56,819 nucleotides of DNA from NCBI GenBank assembly GCA_017993715.1, contig JAGOME010000021.1, forward strand, positions 1-56,819, read 5' to 3'. Under the pieces are notes generated by a model, which was given only the letters and a program-made list of their open reading frames with translations, ran no database searches and was not told the origin of the DNA. Positions 48,595 to 56,343 of the stretch are shown in pieces. The translations under genes and the position numbers were made by a program. Position 1 is the first letter of the stretch. The number at the start of each line of letters is the position of its first letter. This DNA is from Phycicoccus sp. (GTDB lineage: Bacteria > Actinomycetota > Actinomycetes > Actinomycetales > Dermatophilaceae).

Positions 48595-50013
48595 TCACAG
48601 GCCCAAGTGGCCCGGGTTGAGGACGGCTGTGGGGTCCAAGGCGTGTTGGATCCGACGCAGGACCTCGTGTTGCGATCCGAGGTTGGCGGGGATGTACTCC
48701 TGACGGGCCAGCCCGGCGCCGTGATGGTGGCTGAGTTCACCGCCGACGCGCGTCGTGGTCTCCATGGCAACCTGCCAGATCTGCTCCAGCCGGCGCAGCG
48801 CCTCTTCGTTCGAGGGGGCCTGGCCGAGGAGGATGACATAAAGGGAGGCACCATTGGTGTAGACGTGGGAGAAGTGCCCGAGGACCTCATCGGCGAGCGG
48901 CGCAAGGGCAGTGGTGAGCTCGGTATACAGCTCGGGCAAGCCGCTCCAGAGGTGGGCCACCTCGACGGTTTCGGCATATCCGCCCTCCTGCGCCAGGAGT
49001 TTCTCGACGGTCGAGAAGTCATATCGGCGGGCGTACCACGCATCGACCGGCCCCGCGCCGAGGCTGGCACCGCTGTGGGCCGCCACGATGGCACTGGAGG
49101 CGGCGTGTTCGGCGCGCGCCACGTCCGGCAGGCCGTCGTGACTGAGGAAGAGCACCGGCCCAGGGTCTGTCCCAGGCACCGCGTGGCGGGCCTCCGAGGC
49201 GTCGTAGAGGCGCATGAGCGATGGCCGCAATCCGGCCTGGTATGCCTCTCGCAAGACGGCGAGTCCGGCGTCAACCGTGGGGACGGTGAAGGCTTCCGAG
49301 ATTGTCGTGGGTGCCTGGCGGTAGACCCGCAACGTCACCTCGAGGATGACACCGAACATGCCTTCTGAGCCGAGGAACATCTGCAGGAGGTCTGGTCCCA
49401 CGGCGGCCCGCGGACGCTGCCCCAGCGTGATGATCGATCCGTCAGCCAAGGCAACCCGCGCCCCGACCGCGGACACCTCAATGCCGCCGTACTTGGAGCT
49501 GAGCTGCCCCGTGGCCCGGGTCGCCAGCCAGCCTCCGACCGAGGAACGAGCCATGGACTGCGGGGTGAAGTTGTGGGTCAGCCCACGCTCCTGGAGCCAC
49601 TCCTCCAGATCCGAGCCGCGGACACCGGCGGGCACCGTCACCGTAAGGTCGGTCTCGCTGAGGACCGGCTCCCCCACGAGTCCCGCGAGATCGAGAACGA
49701 TCCCGCCACGGGTGGGCAAGGGCTGTCCCGTGACCGACGATCCCAGGCCCCGGGCGGTCAGCGCGACCGAGTGCTCCCGGGCGATCTCCAGGACGGCCAG
49801 GACGTCATTCTCGGTCGCGACCTGGACCACCACGTCCGGGCGATGCTCATGGCGCCCCAACTGGCTGGCCACGGTTGAGAGCGGCCACGTGTCATGGCTG
49901 TAGTCGTCGAGGACCGCGGACGCGGTCAGGACCCGGTCCTCGCCGATCGCGAGCCGCAAGGCTGCGGTGGCCTGACCGAGAGTTGACTGAGCCACTTCAG
50001 GGCTGGTTGACAT
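48595..50013 (-). CDS. FAD-linked oxidoreductase (FAD_binding_4 + FAD-oxidase C; alkyl-DHAP synthase/GlcD-like)
   Basis: 472 residues. Flavin domain: HRPDVVVQVATENDVLAVLEIA, ALTARGLGSSVTGQPLPTRGGIVLDLAGL, NFTPQSMARSSVGGWLATRATGQLSSKYGG and GSEGMFGVILEVTLRV. C-terminal oxidase domain: VYTNGASLYVILLGQ and GGELSHHHGAGLARQEYI (S-H-H-H-G), then the HALDPTAVLNPGHLGL end. It should oxidise a hydroxyl compound (hydroxy acid, polyol or glycerol derivative) with FAD. ATG 50013 has AGGAG at 8 bases. It leads the catabolic minus-strand operon (oxidase-aldolase-phosphatase). Confidence 0.85.
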   Translation of the reverse strand: MSTSPEVAQSTLGQATAALRLAIGEDRVLTASAVLDDYSHDTWPLSTVASQLGRHEHRPDVVVQVATENDVLAVLEIAREHSVALTARGLGSSVTGQPLPTRGGIVLDLAGLVGEPVLSETDLTVTVPAGVRGSDLEEWLQERGLTHNFTPQSMARSSVGGWLATRATGQLSSKYGGIEVSAVGARVALADGSIITLGQRPRAAVGPDLLQMFLGSEGMFGVILEVTLRVYRQAPTTISEAFTVPTVDAGLAVLREAYQAGLRPSLMRLYDASEARHAVPGTDPGPVLFLSHDGLPDVARAEHAASSAIVAAHSGASLGAGPVDAWYARRYDFSTVEKLLAQEGGYAETVEVAHLWSGLPELYTELTTALAPLADEVLGHFSHVYTNGASLYVILLGQAPSNEEALRRLEQIWQVAMETTTRVGGELSHHHGAGLARQEYIPANLGSQHEVLRRIQHALDPTAVLNPGHLGL

Positions 50014-50037
50014 GCAGGTCTCCTGAGTTCGCCATCG

Positions 50038-50058
50038 GCTTCACGAGAGACGTGAAGC
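50038..50058. promoter_or_regulatory. Inverted repeat, candidate operator of the carbohydrate locus
   Basis: GCTTCACG and CGTGAAGC (8-bp perfect arms, 5-base centre AGAGA) lie 25 bases upstream of the FAD oxidase start, in the spacer between the divergent oxidase and binding-protein operons. It is a likely site for the GntR/YhfZ-type regulator encoded at 53847. Confidence 0.6.
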
Positions 50059-50207
50059 AATCTTCAATTTCCTGATTCCTGCATACTGCCGGGAATGCCG
50101 CTCACCGTCAAGCCCCGCTTCGACGGAGAGAACCCGCCACATCTGGGGGGTTGACGGCCGATGACAATCGCGCCATGCTGATGCAGCAACATGCCGCAAA
50201 TTGCTTA

Positions 50208-50223
50208 CTGTCCTCCAGGACAG
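50208..50223. promoter_or_regulatory. Second inverted repeat in the divergent spacer
   Basis: CTGTCCT and AGGACAG (7-bp arms, 2-base centre) lie 39 bases before the binding-protein start at 50262. It differs in sequence from the repeat at 50038, so a second regulator (for example a LacI or CRP-like protein) may act here. Confidence 0.5.
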
Positions 50224-50261
50224 ACCGCGCGGCACGGCCAACGACAACGAGGTGGTGGCAG

Positions 50262-51218
50262 ATGAACAAGAAGTTTGCTGTGGGAGCCCTGGGGGCACTC
50301 ACGCTGACGGCGTCAATCGCTGGATGCTCCAGCGGGAGCGACACCAGTAGTGGTGCACAGAGCCCCGACGGCACGCTCGACACCGTCGCCCTGATGGTGT
50401 CCGACTTGTCCAACCCCTTCTTCAGCGCGATGCAGGCATCGGCAGAGGAAGAGTCCAAGACCCAGGGGTTCACCCTGACCGTCCAGGACGGACGCCAGGA
50501 TCTCAACACCCAGAACCAGCAGATCGACACCTTCATCCAGCAGGGCATCGACGTCCTGCTCCTCAATGCGGTCGACTCCACCGGCATCCAGCCGGCCGTT
50601 GAGCGGGCGCAAGCGGCCGGCATGATCGTCGTGGCGGTCGGTGACGACGCGGGCGGAGCTCAGGCCCTCGCTGCGGTCAACAACACCCAGGCCGGCGAGG
50701 CCGCCTGCACCGCCATGGCAGAGAAAATGGGCAACGCTGGCGATGTCGCCATCATCGACGGCACCGCCGTCACCGCGGTTCAGCAGCGGGTCGAGGGCTG
50801 CAAGGCAGCCCTGGAGAAGATCTCCGGGATCACGATCGTCGCGCACCAGAATGGTGACAACTCCATCGGCAAGGGACAGCTGATCGCCACCGATATCCTC
50901 ACCGCGCAGCCGAACCTCAAGGGCATCTTCGGCATTAACGACCCGACCGCTCTCGGGGCGCTGATCGCCGCGCAGGATGCGGGCAAGACGGACCTGGTCA
51001 TCGTCGGCGTGGACGGCAGCCCGGACGCTGTCGCGGAGCTGAAGAAGCCGGACTCGATGTTCTACGGCACCGCGACCCAGGACCCTCGGGCCATGGTCGT
51101 CGAGGGCCTCAAGGCTGCCAAAACACTGTTCGACGGCGGCACCCTGACCGATCGCGGCATTCTCCTGGACTCCAAGTGGGTCGACCGCTCCAACCTCGCC
51201 GAGTACACCCCTTGGTGA
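50262..51218 (+). CDS. Sugar-binding lipoprotein of an ABC transporter (RbsB-like)
   Basis: 318 residues. The signal peptide MNKKFAVGALGALTLTASIAG ends at a lipobox (SIAGCSSG), so the mature protein is lipid-anchored at Cys. The periplasmic-binding type 1 fold is seen in VALMVSDLSNPFFSAMQASAEE, QQIDTFIQQGIDVLLLNAVDSTGIQP and GIFGINDPTALGALIAAQDAG plus VGVDGSPDAVAEL. It captures a sugar or polyol for the membrane partners encoded next. It is divergent from the oxidase operon, with two inverted repeats between them. Confidence 0.9.
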   Translation: MNKKFAVGALGALTLTASIAGCSSGSDTSSGAQSPDGTLDTVALMVSDLSNPFFSAMQASAEEESKTQGFTLTVQDGRQDLNTQNQQIDTFIQQGIDVLLLNAVDSTGIQPAVERAQAAGMIVVAVGDDAGGAQALAAVNNTQAGEAACTAMAEKMGNAGDVAIIDGTAVTAVQQRVEGCKAALEKISGITIVAHQNGDNSIGKGQLIATDILTAQPNLKGIFGINDPTALGALIAAQDAGKTDLVIVGVDGSPDAVAELKKPDSMFYGTATQDPRAMVVEGLKAAKTLFDGGTLTDRGILLDSKWVDRSNLAEYTPW

Positions 51219-51242
51219 TGGCCTGACGCCCTGTCCGACGAA

Positions 51243-51278
51243 GGGGGTGGCGGCACCCCTATCCGTGCCGCCACCCCC
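51243..51278 (+). promoter_or_regulatory. Perfect 14-bp hairpin between binding-protein and ATPase genes
   Basis: GGGGGTGGCGGCAC (51243-51256) pairs exactly with GTGCCGCCACCCCC (51265-51278) around an 8-base loop, 17 bases before the ATPase start. Such hairpins in ABC operons commonly stabilise the upstream mRNA or part-terminate, giving excess binding protein. Confidence 0.75.
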
Positions 51279-51294
51279 GACCTAGGAGCAATCC

Positions 51295-52824
51295 ATGAAC
51301 GACGCATCCACGCCTGAACCACTGCTACGGGTCAACGGAATCGGCAAGAGCTTCAACGGGACCTGGGTCCTGCAGGACGTCGATTTCGATATCCGTCCCG
51401 GTGAGGTCCATGCCCTCATGGGCGAGAACGGCGCCGGGAAGTCGACGTTCATGAAGATCCTGGCCGGCGTGTACGCACCCGATGACGGAGTCGTGACCGT
51501 CGGCGGGGAGCATGTCCGCTTCAGCTCCCCCGCCCAGGCACTGGCCAGCGGGATCGGCATCATTCATCAAGAGTTGAATGTCATCCCGGACATGAGCATC
51601 GCCGACAACCTCGCCCTCGGCGAGGAGCCGACCCGTGGGCTCGGGATCCTGGATCGACGCAAGGTCCTGGCTGATGCGCGGGCCAAGTTGGCTCGCGTGG
51701 GTGCGGACATCGATCCAACCCAACCCATACGCAGCCTGTCCATCGGCATGCAGCAGATGGTCGAGATTGCCCGCGCCGTCGCCGAGGAGTCCAGGATTCT
51801 CATCCTTGACGAGCCGACGGCCGCCTTGACCCAGGCCGAGTCCGAACGGCTCTTCGAGCTCATCCGGACAATGCGGTCGTCGGGAATGGGCCTGATCTAC
51901 ATCTCGCATCGCATGGAAGAGGTCTGGGAGATTGCCGATCGGGTCACCGTGTTTCGGGACGGCCGGCTGATCTCGACGCGTCCACGAGCGCAGGTCACAC
52001 CCGAGGGGGTCGTCACCGACATGATCGGCCGCGTCCTGGACGACCTCTACGCACAGGGTGAGCGCCACCGCCTGACCGAGCCCCTCCCCGGCCTCCAGGT
52101 TCGGGGATTGACCGACGGCCGCGGCATCGGGCCAGTCGACCTCGACGTCGGCGCGGGTGAGGTCGTCGGCATGTTCGGGCTCATCGGTGCCGGACGGACC
52201 GAGATTGCTCGCCTGATCTTCGGGGCAGATCGCCCCACCGCAGGCACCATCACGATCGACGGTGAGAGCGTGACCATCACCGAACCCGCCCACGCCATTG
52301 CCGCCGGCATCGCCCTCTTGACCGAGGACCGCAAGGGCCAGGGCCTGATCCCCGACGGGGATCTCGTGGACAACATCGGGTTGCTGGCCTTGGATCGTGA
52401 CCAACGGTTCGGTGTCCTGCGTCGCAGCGATCTGCGGGCCTCGGCCACCGCCATGGTGCAGCGCCTCAGTGTGCGCAGCACCTCGTTGCGTCAGAGCATC
52501 CGCGAGCTGTCCGGCGGCAACCAGCAGAAGGCCCTGATTGGCCGATGGCTGCAGACCATGCCGCGCGTGCTGATCCTCGATGAGCCCACGCGAGGCGTCG
52601 ATATCGGCGCCAAGAATGAGATCTACCGCACCGTCAACCAGCTGGTCGCTCAGTCAGCGGCAGTCCTGTTGATCTCCAGCGACCTGCCCGAGGTCATCGG
52701 CATGAGCGACCGCGTGCTCGTCGTCCGTGAGGGTCGGATCGTCGCTGATATTCCGCGGGCCCAGGCCACGGAGGAAGCCGTCATGTTGCACGCCACGGGC
52801 GTCGCCAAGAAGGAGTCGCAATGA
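51295..52824 (+). CDS. Sugar ABC transporter ATPase with two ABC domains (RbsA/MglA-like)
   Basis: 509 residues. Domain 1: Walker A GENGAGKSTFMKIL, Q-loop IIHQELNVIPDMS, signature LSIGMQQMVEIA, Walker B ILILDEPTAALT. Domain 2: P-loop-like GLIGAGRTEIARLIFG (degenerate, with Arg in place of the usual Lys), signature LSGGNQQKALIG and Walker B VLILDEPTRGVD. This asymmetry is normal in the RbsA/MglA/XylG family. It powers import of the sugar bound by the lipoprotein. The stop overlaps the permease start by 4 bases (ATGA). Confidence 0.93.
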   Translation: MNDASTPEPLLRVNGIGKSFNGTWVLQDVDFDIRPGEVHALMGENGAGKSTFMKILAGVYAPDDGVVTVGGEHVRFSSPAQALASGIGIIHQELNVIPDMSIADNLALGEEPTRGLGILDRRKVLADARAKLARVGADIDPTQPIRSLSIGMQQMVEIARAVAEESRILILDEPTAALTQAESERLFELIRTMRSSGMGLIYISHRMEEVWEIADRVTVFRDGRLISTRPRAQVTPEGVVTDMIGRVLDDLYAQGERHRLTEPLPGLQVRGLTDGRGIGPVDLDVGAGEVVGMFGLIGAGRTEIARLIFGADRPTAGTITIDGESVTITEPAHAIAAGIALLTEDRKGQGLIPDGDLVDNIGLLALDRDQRFGVLRRSDLRASATAMVQRLSVRSTSLRQSIRELSGGNQQKALIGRWLQTMPRVLILDEPTRGVDIGAKNEIYRTVNQLVAQSAAVLLISSDLPEVIGMSDRVLVVREGRIVADIPRAQATEEAVMLHATGVAKKESQ

Positions 52825-53822
52825 GTACCACTGCCGGCCACGAGGCCGTCACCACGCCCACGCCACCCCCCTCCCCCCGCAGCTCGCGGGGAGCCCAGCT
52901 GTGGGAGCGGTACGGCATTCTCGGGGTGTTGCTCTTGCTGGTCATCTTCATGGCCCTGGTCGCCCCGAACTTCCTCACCGTGCGCAACGGCTTCAATGTG
53001 GCGCAATCGGTCTCGATCAACGCCGTTCTCGCCGCCGGGATGACGATGGTCATCATCACCGGCGGTATCGACCTGTCGGTGGGCTCGATCGTCGCCGTGT
53101 CGGGGGTCGGCGCCGTCATCGCGATCAACGGAGGAGTCAATCCGATCGTGGCGGTGGTCTTCGGGCTCACGCTCGCCGCGGTCGCCGGATTGATCAACGG
53201 GGCGGCCATCGCCTATCTCATGCTGCCGCCATTCATTGTCACGCTGGGTGCCCTGACGTATCTGCGCGGCGTGGCGTATTCGCTGACCGACGCCAAACCG
53301 GTGCCTATTGACGGCAAGTCCCCGCTGGACTTCATCGGCAACGGCGCGGTCGCCGGCATTCCGAGCACGGTCATCATCATGATCATCACGTATGCCGTCT
53401 TCTGGTTCATTCTTGAGCGCACCCGGTTCGGGCGCCACGTGTACGCCGTCGGGGGCAACCCCGAGGCCGCCCGCCTTGGTGGCGTGAAAGTCAAGCGGGT
53501 CCTCCTGCGCGTCTATGTCATCTCCGGAGTCACGGCGGGAATCGCCGGGATCATGTTCGCGGCGCGGGTCCGATCCGGCCAGGTCACGGCTGGGGAGGGC
53601 TACGAACTGGATGCCATTACGGCAGTCATCCTCGGTGGCACGAGCCTTTTTGGCGGGAAGGGACACATTTTCGGGACGATGATCGGGGCGCTCATTATTG
53701 GAGTGCTCAGCAACGGCCTGATTCTGATGGGAGTTCCGTTCTACACGCAGTTGATCGTCAAGGGTGCAGTCGTGGTGCTCGCAGTCGCGGCAGACTACAT
53801 CCGTACGCGCCGCACGGGGTGA
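52821..53822 (+). CDS. Sugar ABC transporter permease (RbsC-like)
   Basis: 333 residues. After a hydrophilic N-terminus (to about 30), 8-10 helices follow: YGILGVLLLLVIFMALVAPNFL, SVSINAVLAAGMTMVIITGGIDLSVGSIVAVSG (the RbsC/branched-chain permease signature G-G-I-D-L-S-V-G), GRHVYAVGGNPEAARLGGVKVKRVLLRVYVISG, and ITAVILGGTSLFGGKG near the end. It forms the membrane channel with the ATPase. The substrate is not given by sequence. Confidence 0.93.
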   Translation: MSTTAGHEAVTTPTPPPSPRSSRGAQLWERYGILGVLLLLVIFMALVAPNFLTVRNGFNVAQSVSINAVLAAGMTMVIITGGIDLSVGSIVAVSGVGAVIAINGGVNPIVAVVFGLTLAAVAGLINGAAIAYLMLPPFIVTLGALTYLRGVAYSLTDAKPVPIDGKSPLDFIGNGAVAGIPSTVIIMIITYAVFWFILERTRFGRHVYAVGGNPEAARLGGVKVKRVLLRVYVISGVTAGIAGIMFAARVRSGQVTAGEGYELDAITAVILGGTSLFGGKGHIFGTMIGALIIGVLSNGLILMGVPFYTQLIVKGAVVVLAVAADYIRTRRTG

Positions 53823-53846
53823 TCCCCGACTGAGAGGGTCTGCACC

Positions 53847-54806
53847 ATGAATCAGGACGTCGCTCGTCTCCGCCGTCGAGCCGATGAGCGCGCTCTCCTC
53901 GAGGTGGCCGACGACCTTTTGCGCGCGGGAGTGGGGTCCCGGATGTCCACCACCTTGCAATTGCAGGAACGACTCGAGGTGGGCAGCGGCACAGTTCAGA
54001 AGGCTGTCCGCCATCTCGTCGAGGTCGGCGCGGTGCGACTGCGCGTCATGGGGCACCAGGGCACGGTCATCGAAGAGCTGGATCCCAGTTTGGTCTGGCA
54101 CGCCGCCGGACTTCCTCCGCTGCGGATCGTGCTGCCTCCACCGGGGGCGATCGAGACCACGGCCATCACGCTGGGTGTGCGCGACCAACTGGCTATTGGT
54201 GGCGTGGGGGTTGAGCTCGACATCATTCGTGGTGCTGGGCGGCGGGCTCAACGCCTCGCAGAGCTCGACCAGCCGGCCGCCATGCTGGTCTCCAAAGGTG
54301 CCGCCTCAGCGCTGGGCCTATTGGATCCGGACCGCTATTCGTGGCTCGATTTCGGCCCGCAGACGTACTACCAACATGACAGTGTCGTCGTCCTCCAACG
54401 ACCCGCAGCCTCCGGCCGCCTGCGCGTCGCTCGGGATCCGGACTCTCATGACCACATGCTCTTGACGGACTTGGCTTTTGCTGGTCAGGACGTGAGTTTC
54501 GTCGATTGCCCCTTCGTCCAGGTCCCCGGCGCTCTGCTCGACGGCCTGGCTGACGCAGGGGTCTGGCATCAGGTCGTCACCGCCATCTCCCCGACCCAAG
54601 CGGGGCTGGAGGCAGTGCCGTGGCAGGCCCGTGGCGACGTCGACACGGACGCCTTCGACGCGGTTCTGGTGTGGCGGTCCGAGTTCGACGGGGTGCGCTC
54701 GCTGCTCGCCACCCTCGATGTGCCGATGATCGTCGGCCGGATGCGCGAGATGGTCGCGGTAGGTGTGAGCTCACCAGAGGTGCGCGACATCGTTCCCTGG
54801 CTCTAG
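53847..54806 (+). CDS. YhfZ-type transcriptional regulator (winged HTH + solute-binding-like domain)
   Basis: 319 residues. The N-terminal winged HTH (RALLEVADDLLRAGVGSRMSTTLQLQERLEVGSGTVQKAVRHLVEVGAVRLRVMGHQGTVI) resembles HTH_41/GntR-like regulators; the C-terminal part (LPPLRIVLPPPGAIETT, LAMLV-like domain, VWHQVVTAISP) resembles the YhfZ C-terminal domain, related to periplasmic binding proteins. It would sense a pathway metabolite and control the divergent oxidase and transporter operons via the inverted repeats at about 50.0-50.2 kb. ATG 53847 is 24 bases after the permease stop. Confidence 0.75.
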   Translation: MNQDVARLRRRADERALLEVADDLLRAGVGSRMSTTLQLQERLEVGSGTVQKAVRHLVEVGAVRLRVMGHQGTVIEELDPSLVWHAAGLPPLRIVLPPPGAIETTAITLGVRDQLAIGGVGVELDIIRGAGRRAQRLAELDQPAAMLVSKGAASALGLLDPDRYSWLDFGPQTYYQHDSVVVLQRPAASGRLRVARDPDSHDHMLLTDLAFAGQDVSFVDCPFVQVPGALLDGLADAGVWHQVVTAISPTQAGLEAVPWQARGDVDTDAFDAVLVWRSEFDGVRSLLATLDVPMIVGRMREMVAVGVSSPEVRDIVPWL

Positions 54807-54835
54807 CCGAGTACGCGGGCCGCTCAAGGCCTCAC

Positions 54836-56332
54836 TCACCCGCCGAACGCGGGCAGGCCACCGACAGCGGCAAGCGCGGCTGCATACCGCTGTCGGAGAA
54901 CGGCGTACGTCCGCGCATGGTCGTGATTGGGCGTGAAGATGCGTGGGCTCGGCAGGGTCGCGCGGACAACCGCGGGAAGGTCCATGAGCTCCCCGACCGC
55001 TTGGGCGCCCAGGAGCGCGGCGGCCAGCGCTGCCGGGGTGATGTCTCCGAGGGAATGGAAAGGCACCCCCGCGACGTCGGCTCGGATCTGTGCGGCGACC
55101 TCGCTGCGCGCCCCGCCGCCGTAGCCGATGATGCGGTCAGCCTCACCAAGAGGGCCGAATGCCGTTGCCGCCGAGGCGATCTCGAAGGCGATCGCTTCCA
55201 TGACCGAGCGGGCCAAGTGCGCTTGGCCATGCTCCCAGCCCAAACCCAGCCAGCCGCCCCTCATCGCAGGTCGACTTGGAGCTCCCTGGCCCCCCAAGTG
55301 CGGCAGGAACAGCAGTCCATCACTGCCCGCCGGGGCCTGCGCGGCAAGGGCATCGGCGCGACCACGATCGTTCGGCGCAAGTTGGAGGACGTTGTCGCAC
55401 AGCCAGGCCCAGGTGAAGCCACCCCCGATCGCCACCACCGACTGCTTGACGTAGCCGGTTCCGAGGGCCGAGGGAATGACGTCGAAGTGACCGCCGGGGT
55501 CCGGAGCGAAGTCCGTGACGCTGCGGCCCACCACCTCATAGGTACCCGAACTATCTCCGATCACGCCAGGGCGAAGGACATCTGCGCCGAGGAAGCCCGC
55601 CATCTGATCGCCACACCCGGCGACCACAGGGGTGCCGGAGCGCAACCCGGTCCGAGCGGCGACCTCGGGCGTGATTCCGCCAACGACGGTCGTGCTGGGG
55701 ACGACCCTGGGCAGGACGTGCTCGGGGATGTCCAAGGCCTCGAGCAACTCTTCGCTCCATCGCAGGGCTCTCGTGTCGCTGAGTCCAACGGCCCACAGCA
55801 CCGTGGGGTCCACGAACGCATCCTCCGCCCGAAGGCCGGCGAGATGGCCGCCGATCAGGCCCCCGGCGAGGACGAATCGTGCGGTGCGCGCGAAGTCCTT
55901 CGGGAATCGGTCGCGATACCAGGCGATCTTGGCGGCCACCACCGGCGCCCCACTGCCGCAACGCGATCGGATCGCATCAGCGTGCCGGAGCATCCGGTCC
56001 AGATCGTGGTTGAAGCGGGTGTCCAACGTCGTGGTGTACGCGGTCGAGGGCGTGCCGTCCGCAGCCAGGCCGACCGCGCCCGAGATCATCGCGTCGCAGG
56101 TGACGGCGACGATGTCGCGGGGGCTCACTCCCGAGGCTCTGATGGTGTCCCGAATGCTGCGTTCAGCGGCGGCGGTCAGCTCTGCGGGGTCGTATTCGGC
56201 CACGCCCGGCGCCGGTTGCACGGGGACGTAGCCGACCGACGCCGAGCCGACCAGACGCCCGTCGAGCGCATGAATGGCCGCCTTGGTTGATGAGCCCCCG
56301 ACGTCGACTCCGACGGCATACAGCGTTTGCAC
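54836..56332 (-). CDS. FGGY-family carbohydrate kinase (xylulokinase-like)
   Basis: 498 residues. N-terminal FGGY domain: YAVGVDVGGSSTKAAIHALDGRLVGSA (ATP phosphate-1), VAVTCDAMISGAVGLAADG, VVAAKIAWYRDRFP. C-terminal: GTPVVAGCGDQMAGFLGADVL, GDSSGTYEVVGRSV, and FLPHLGGQGAPSRPAMRGGWLGLGWEH with LARSVMEAIAFEI, IGYGGGARSEVAAQIRADVAGVP. It phosphorylates a ketose or polyol. GTG 56332 has GGAGA at 5 bases and lies 11 bases after the next FGGY gene's stop, so the two kinases form one operon. It is convergent with the regulator. Confidence 0.92.
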   Translation of the reverse strand: MQTLYAVGVDVGGSSTKAAIHALDGRLVGSASVGYVPVQPAPGVAEYDPAELTAAAERSIRDTIRASGVSPRDIVAVTCDAMISGAVGLAADGTPSTAYTTTLDTRFNHDLDRMLRHADAIRSRCGSGAPVVAAKIAWYRDRFPKDFARTARFVLAGGLIGGHLAGLRAEDAFVDPTVLWAVGLSDTRALRWSEELLEALDIPEHVLPRVVPSTTVVGGITPEVAARTGLRSGTPVVAGCGDQMAGFLGADVLRPGVIGDSSGTYEVVGRSVTDFAPDPGGHFDVIPSALGTGYVKQSVVAIGGGFTWAWLCDNVLQLAPNDRGRADALAAQAPAGSDGLLFLPHLGGQGAPSRPAMRGGWLGLGWEHGQAHLARSVMEAIAFEIASAATAFGPLGEADRIIGYGGGARSEVAAQIRADVAGVPFHSLGDITPAALAAALLGAQAVGELMDLPAVVRATLPSPRIFTPNHDHARTYAVLRQRYAAALAAVGGLPAFGG

Positions 56333-56343
56333 GAGTTTCTCCT

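Larger units (their letters stand above)
94..55164. repeat. Dispersed octamer GAATGCCG / CGGCATTC (47 copies counted by eye)
   Basis: Copies in CGGCATTC orientation start at for example 94, 2408, 2648, 8713, 11298, 15695, 19718, 24725, 24797, 24842, 28312, 30574, 34354, 41365, 47295, 51155, 52913 and 53354; copies in GAATGCCG orientation at 10362, 11744, 11984, 12601, 15373, 18442, 25973, 27075, 31257, 33821, 40292, 44898, 50093 and 55157, among others (about 25 and 22). They fall in coding and non-coding DNA in all frames. None was found from 2656 to 8712. Confidence 0.8.

Noticed and set aside
94-55164. GAATGCCG as a KOPS-like strand-polar motif
   Set aside because: Orientations are nearly equal (25 and 22), so there is no strand bias within this window; a replichore-wide test would be needed.
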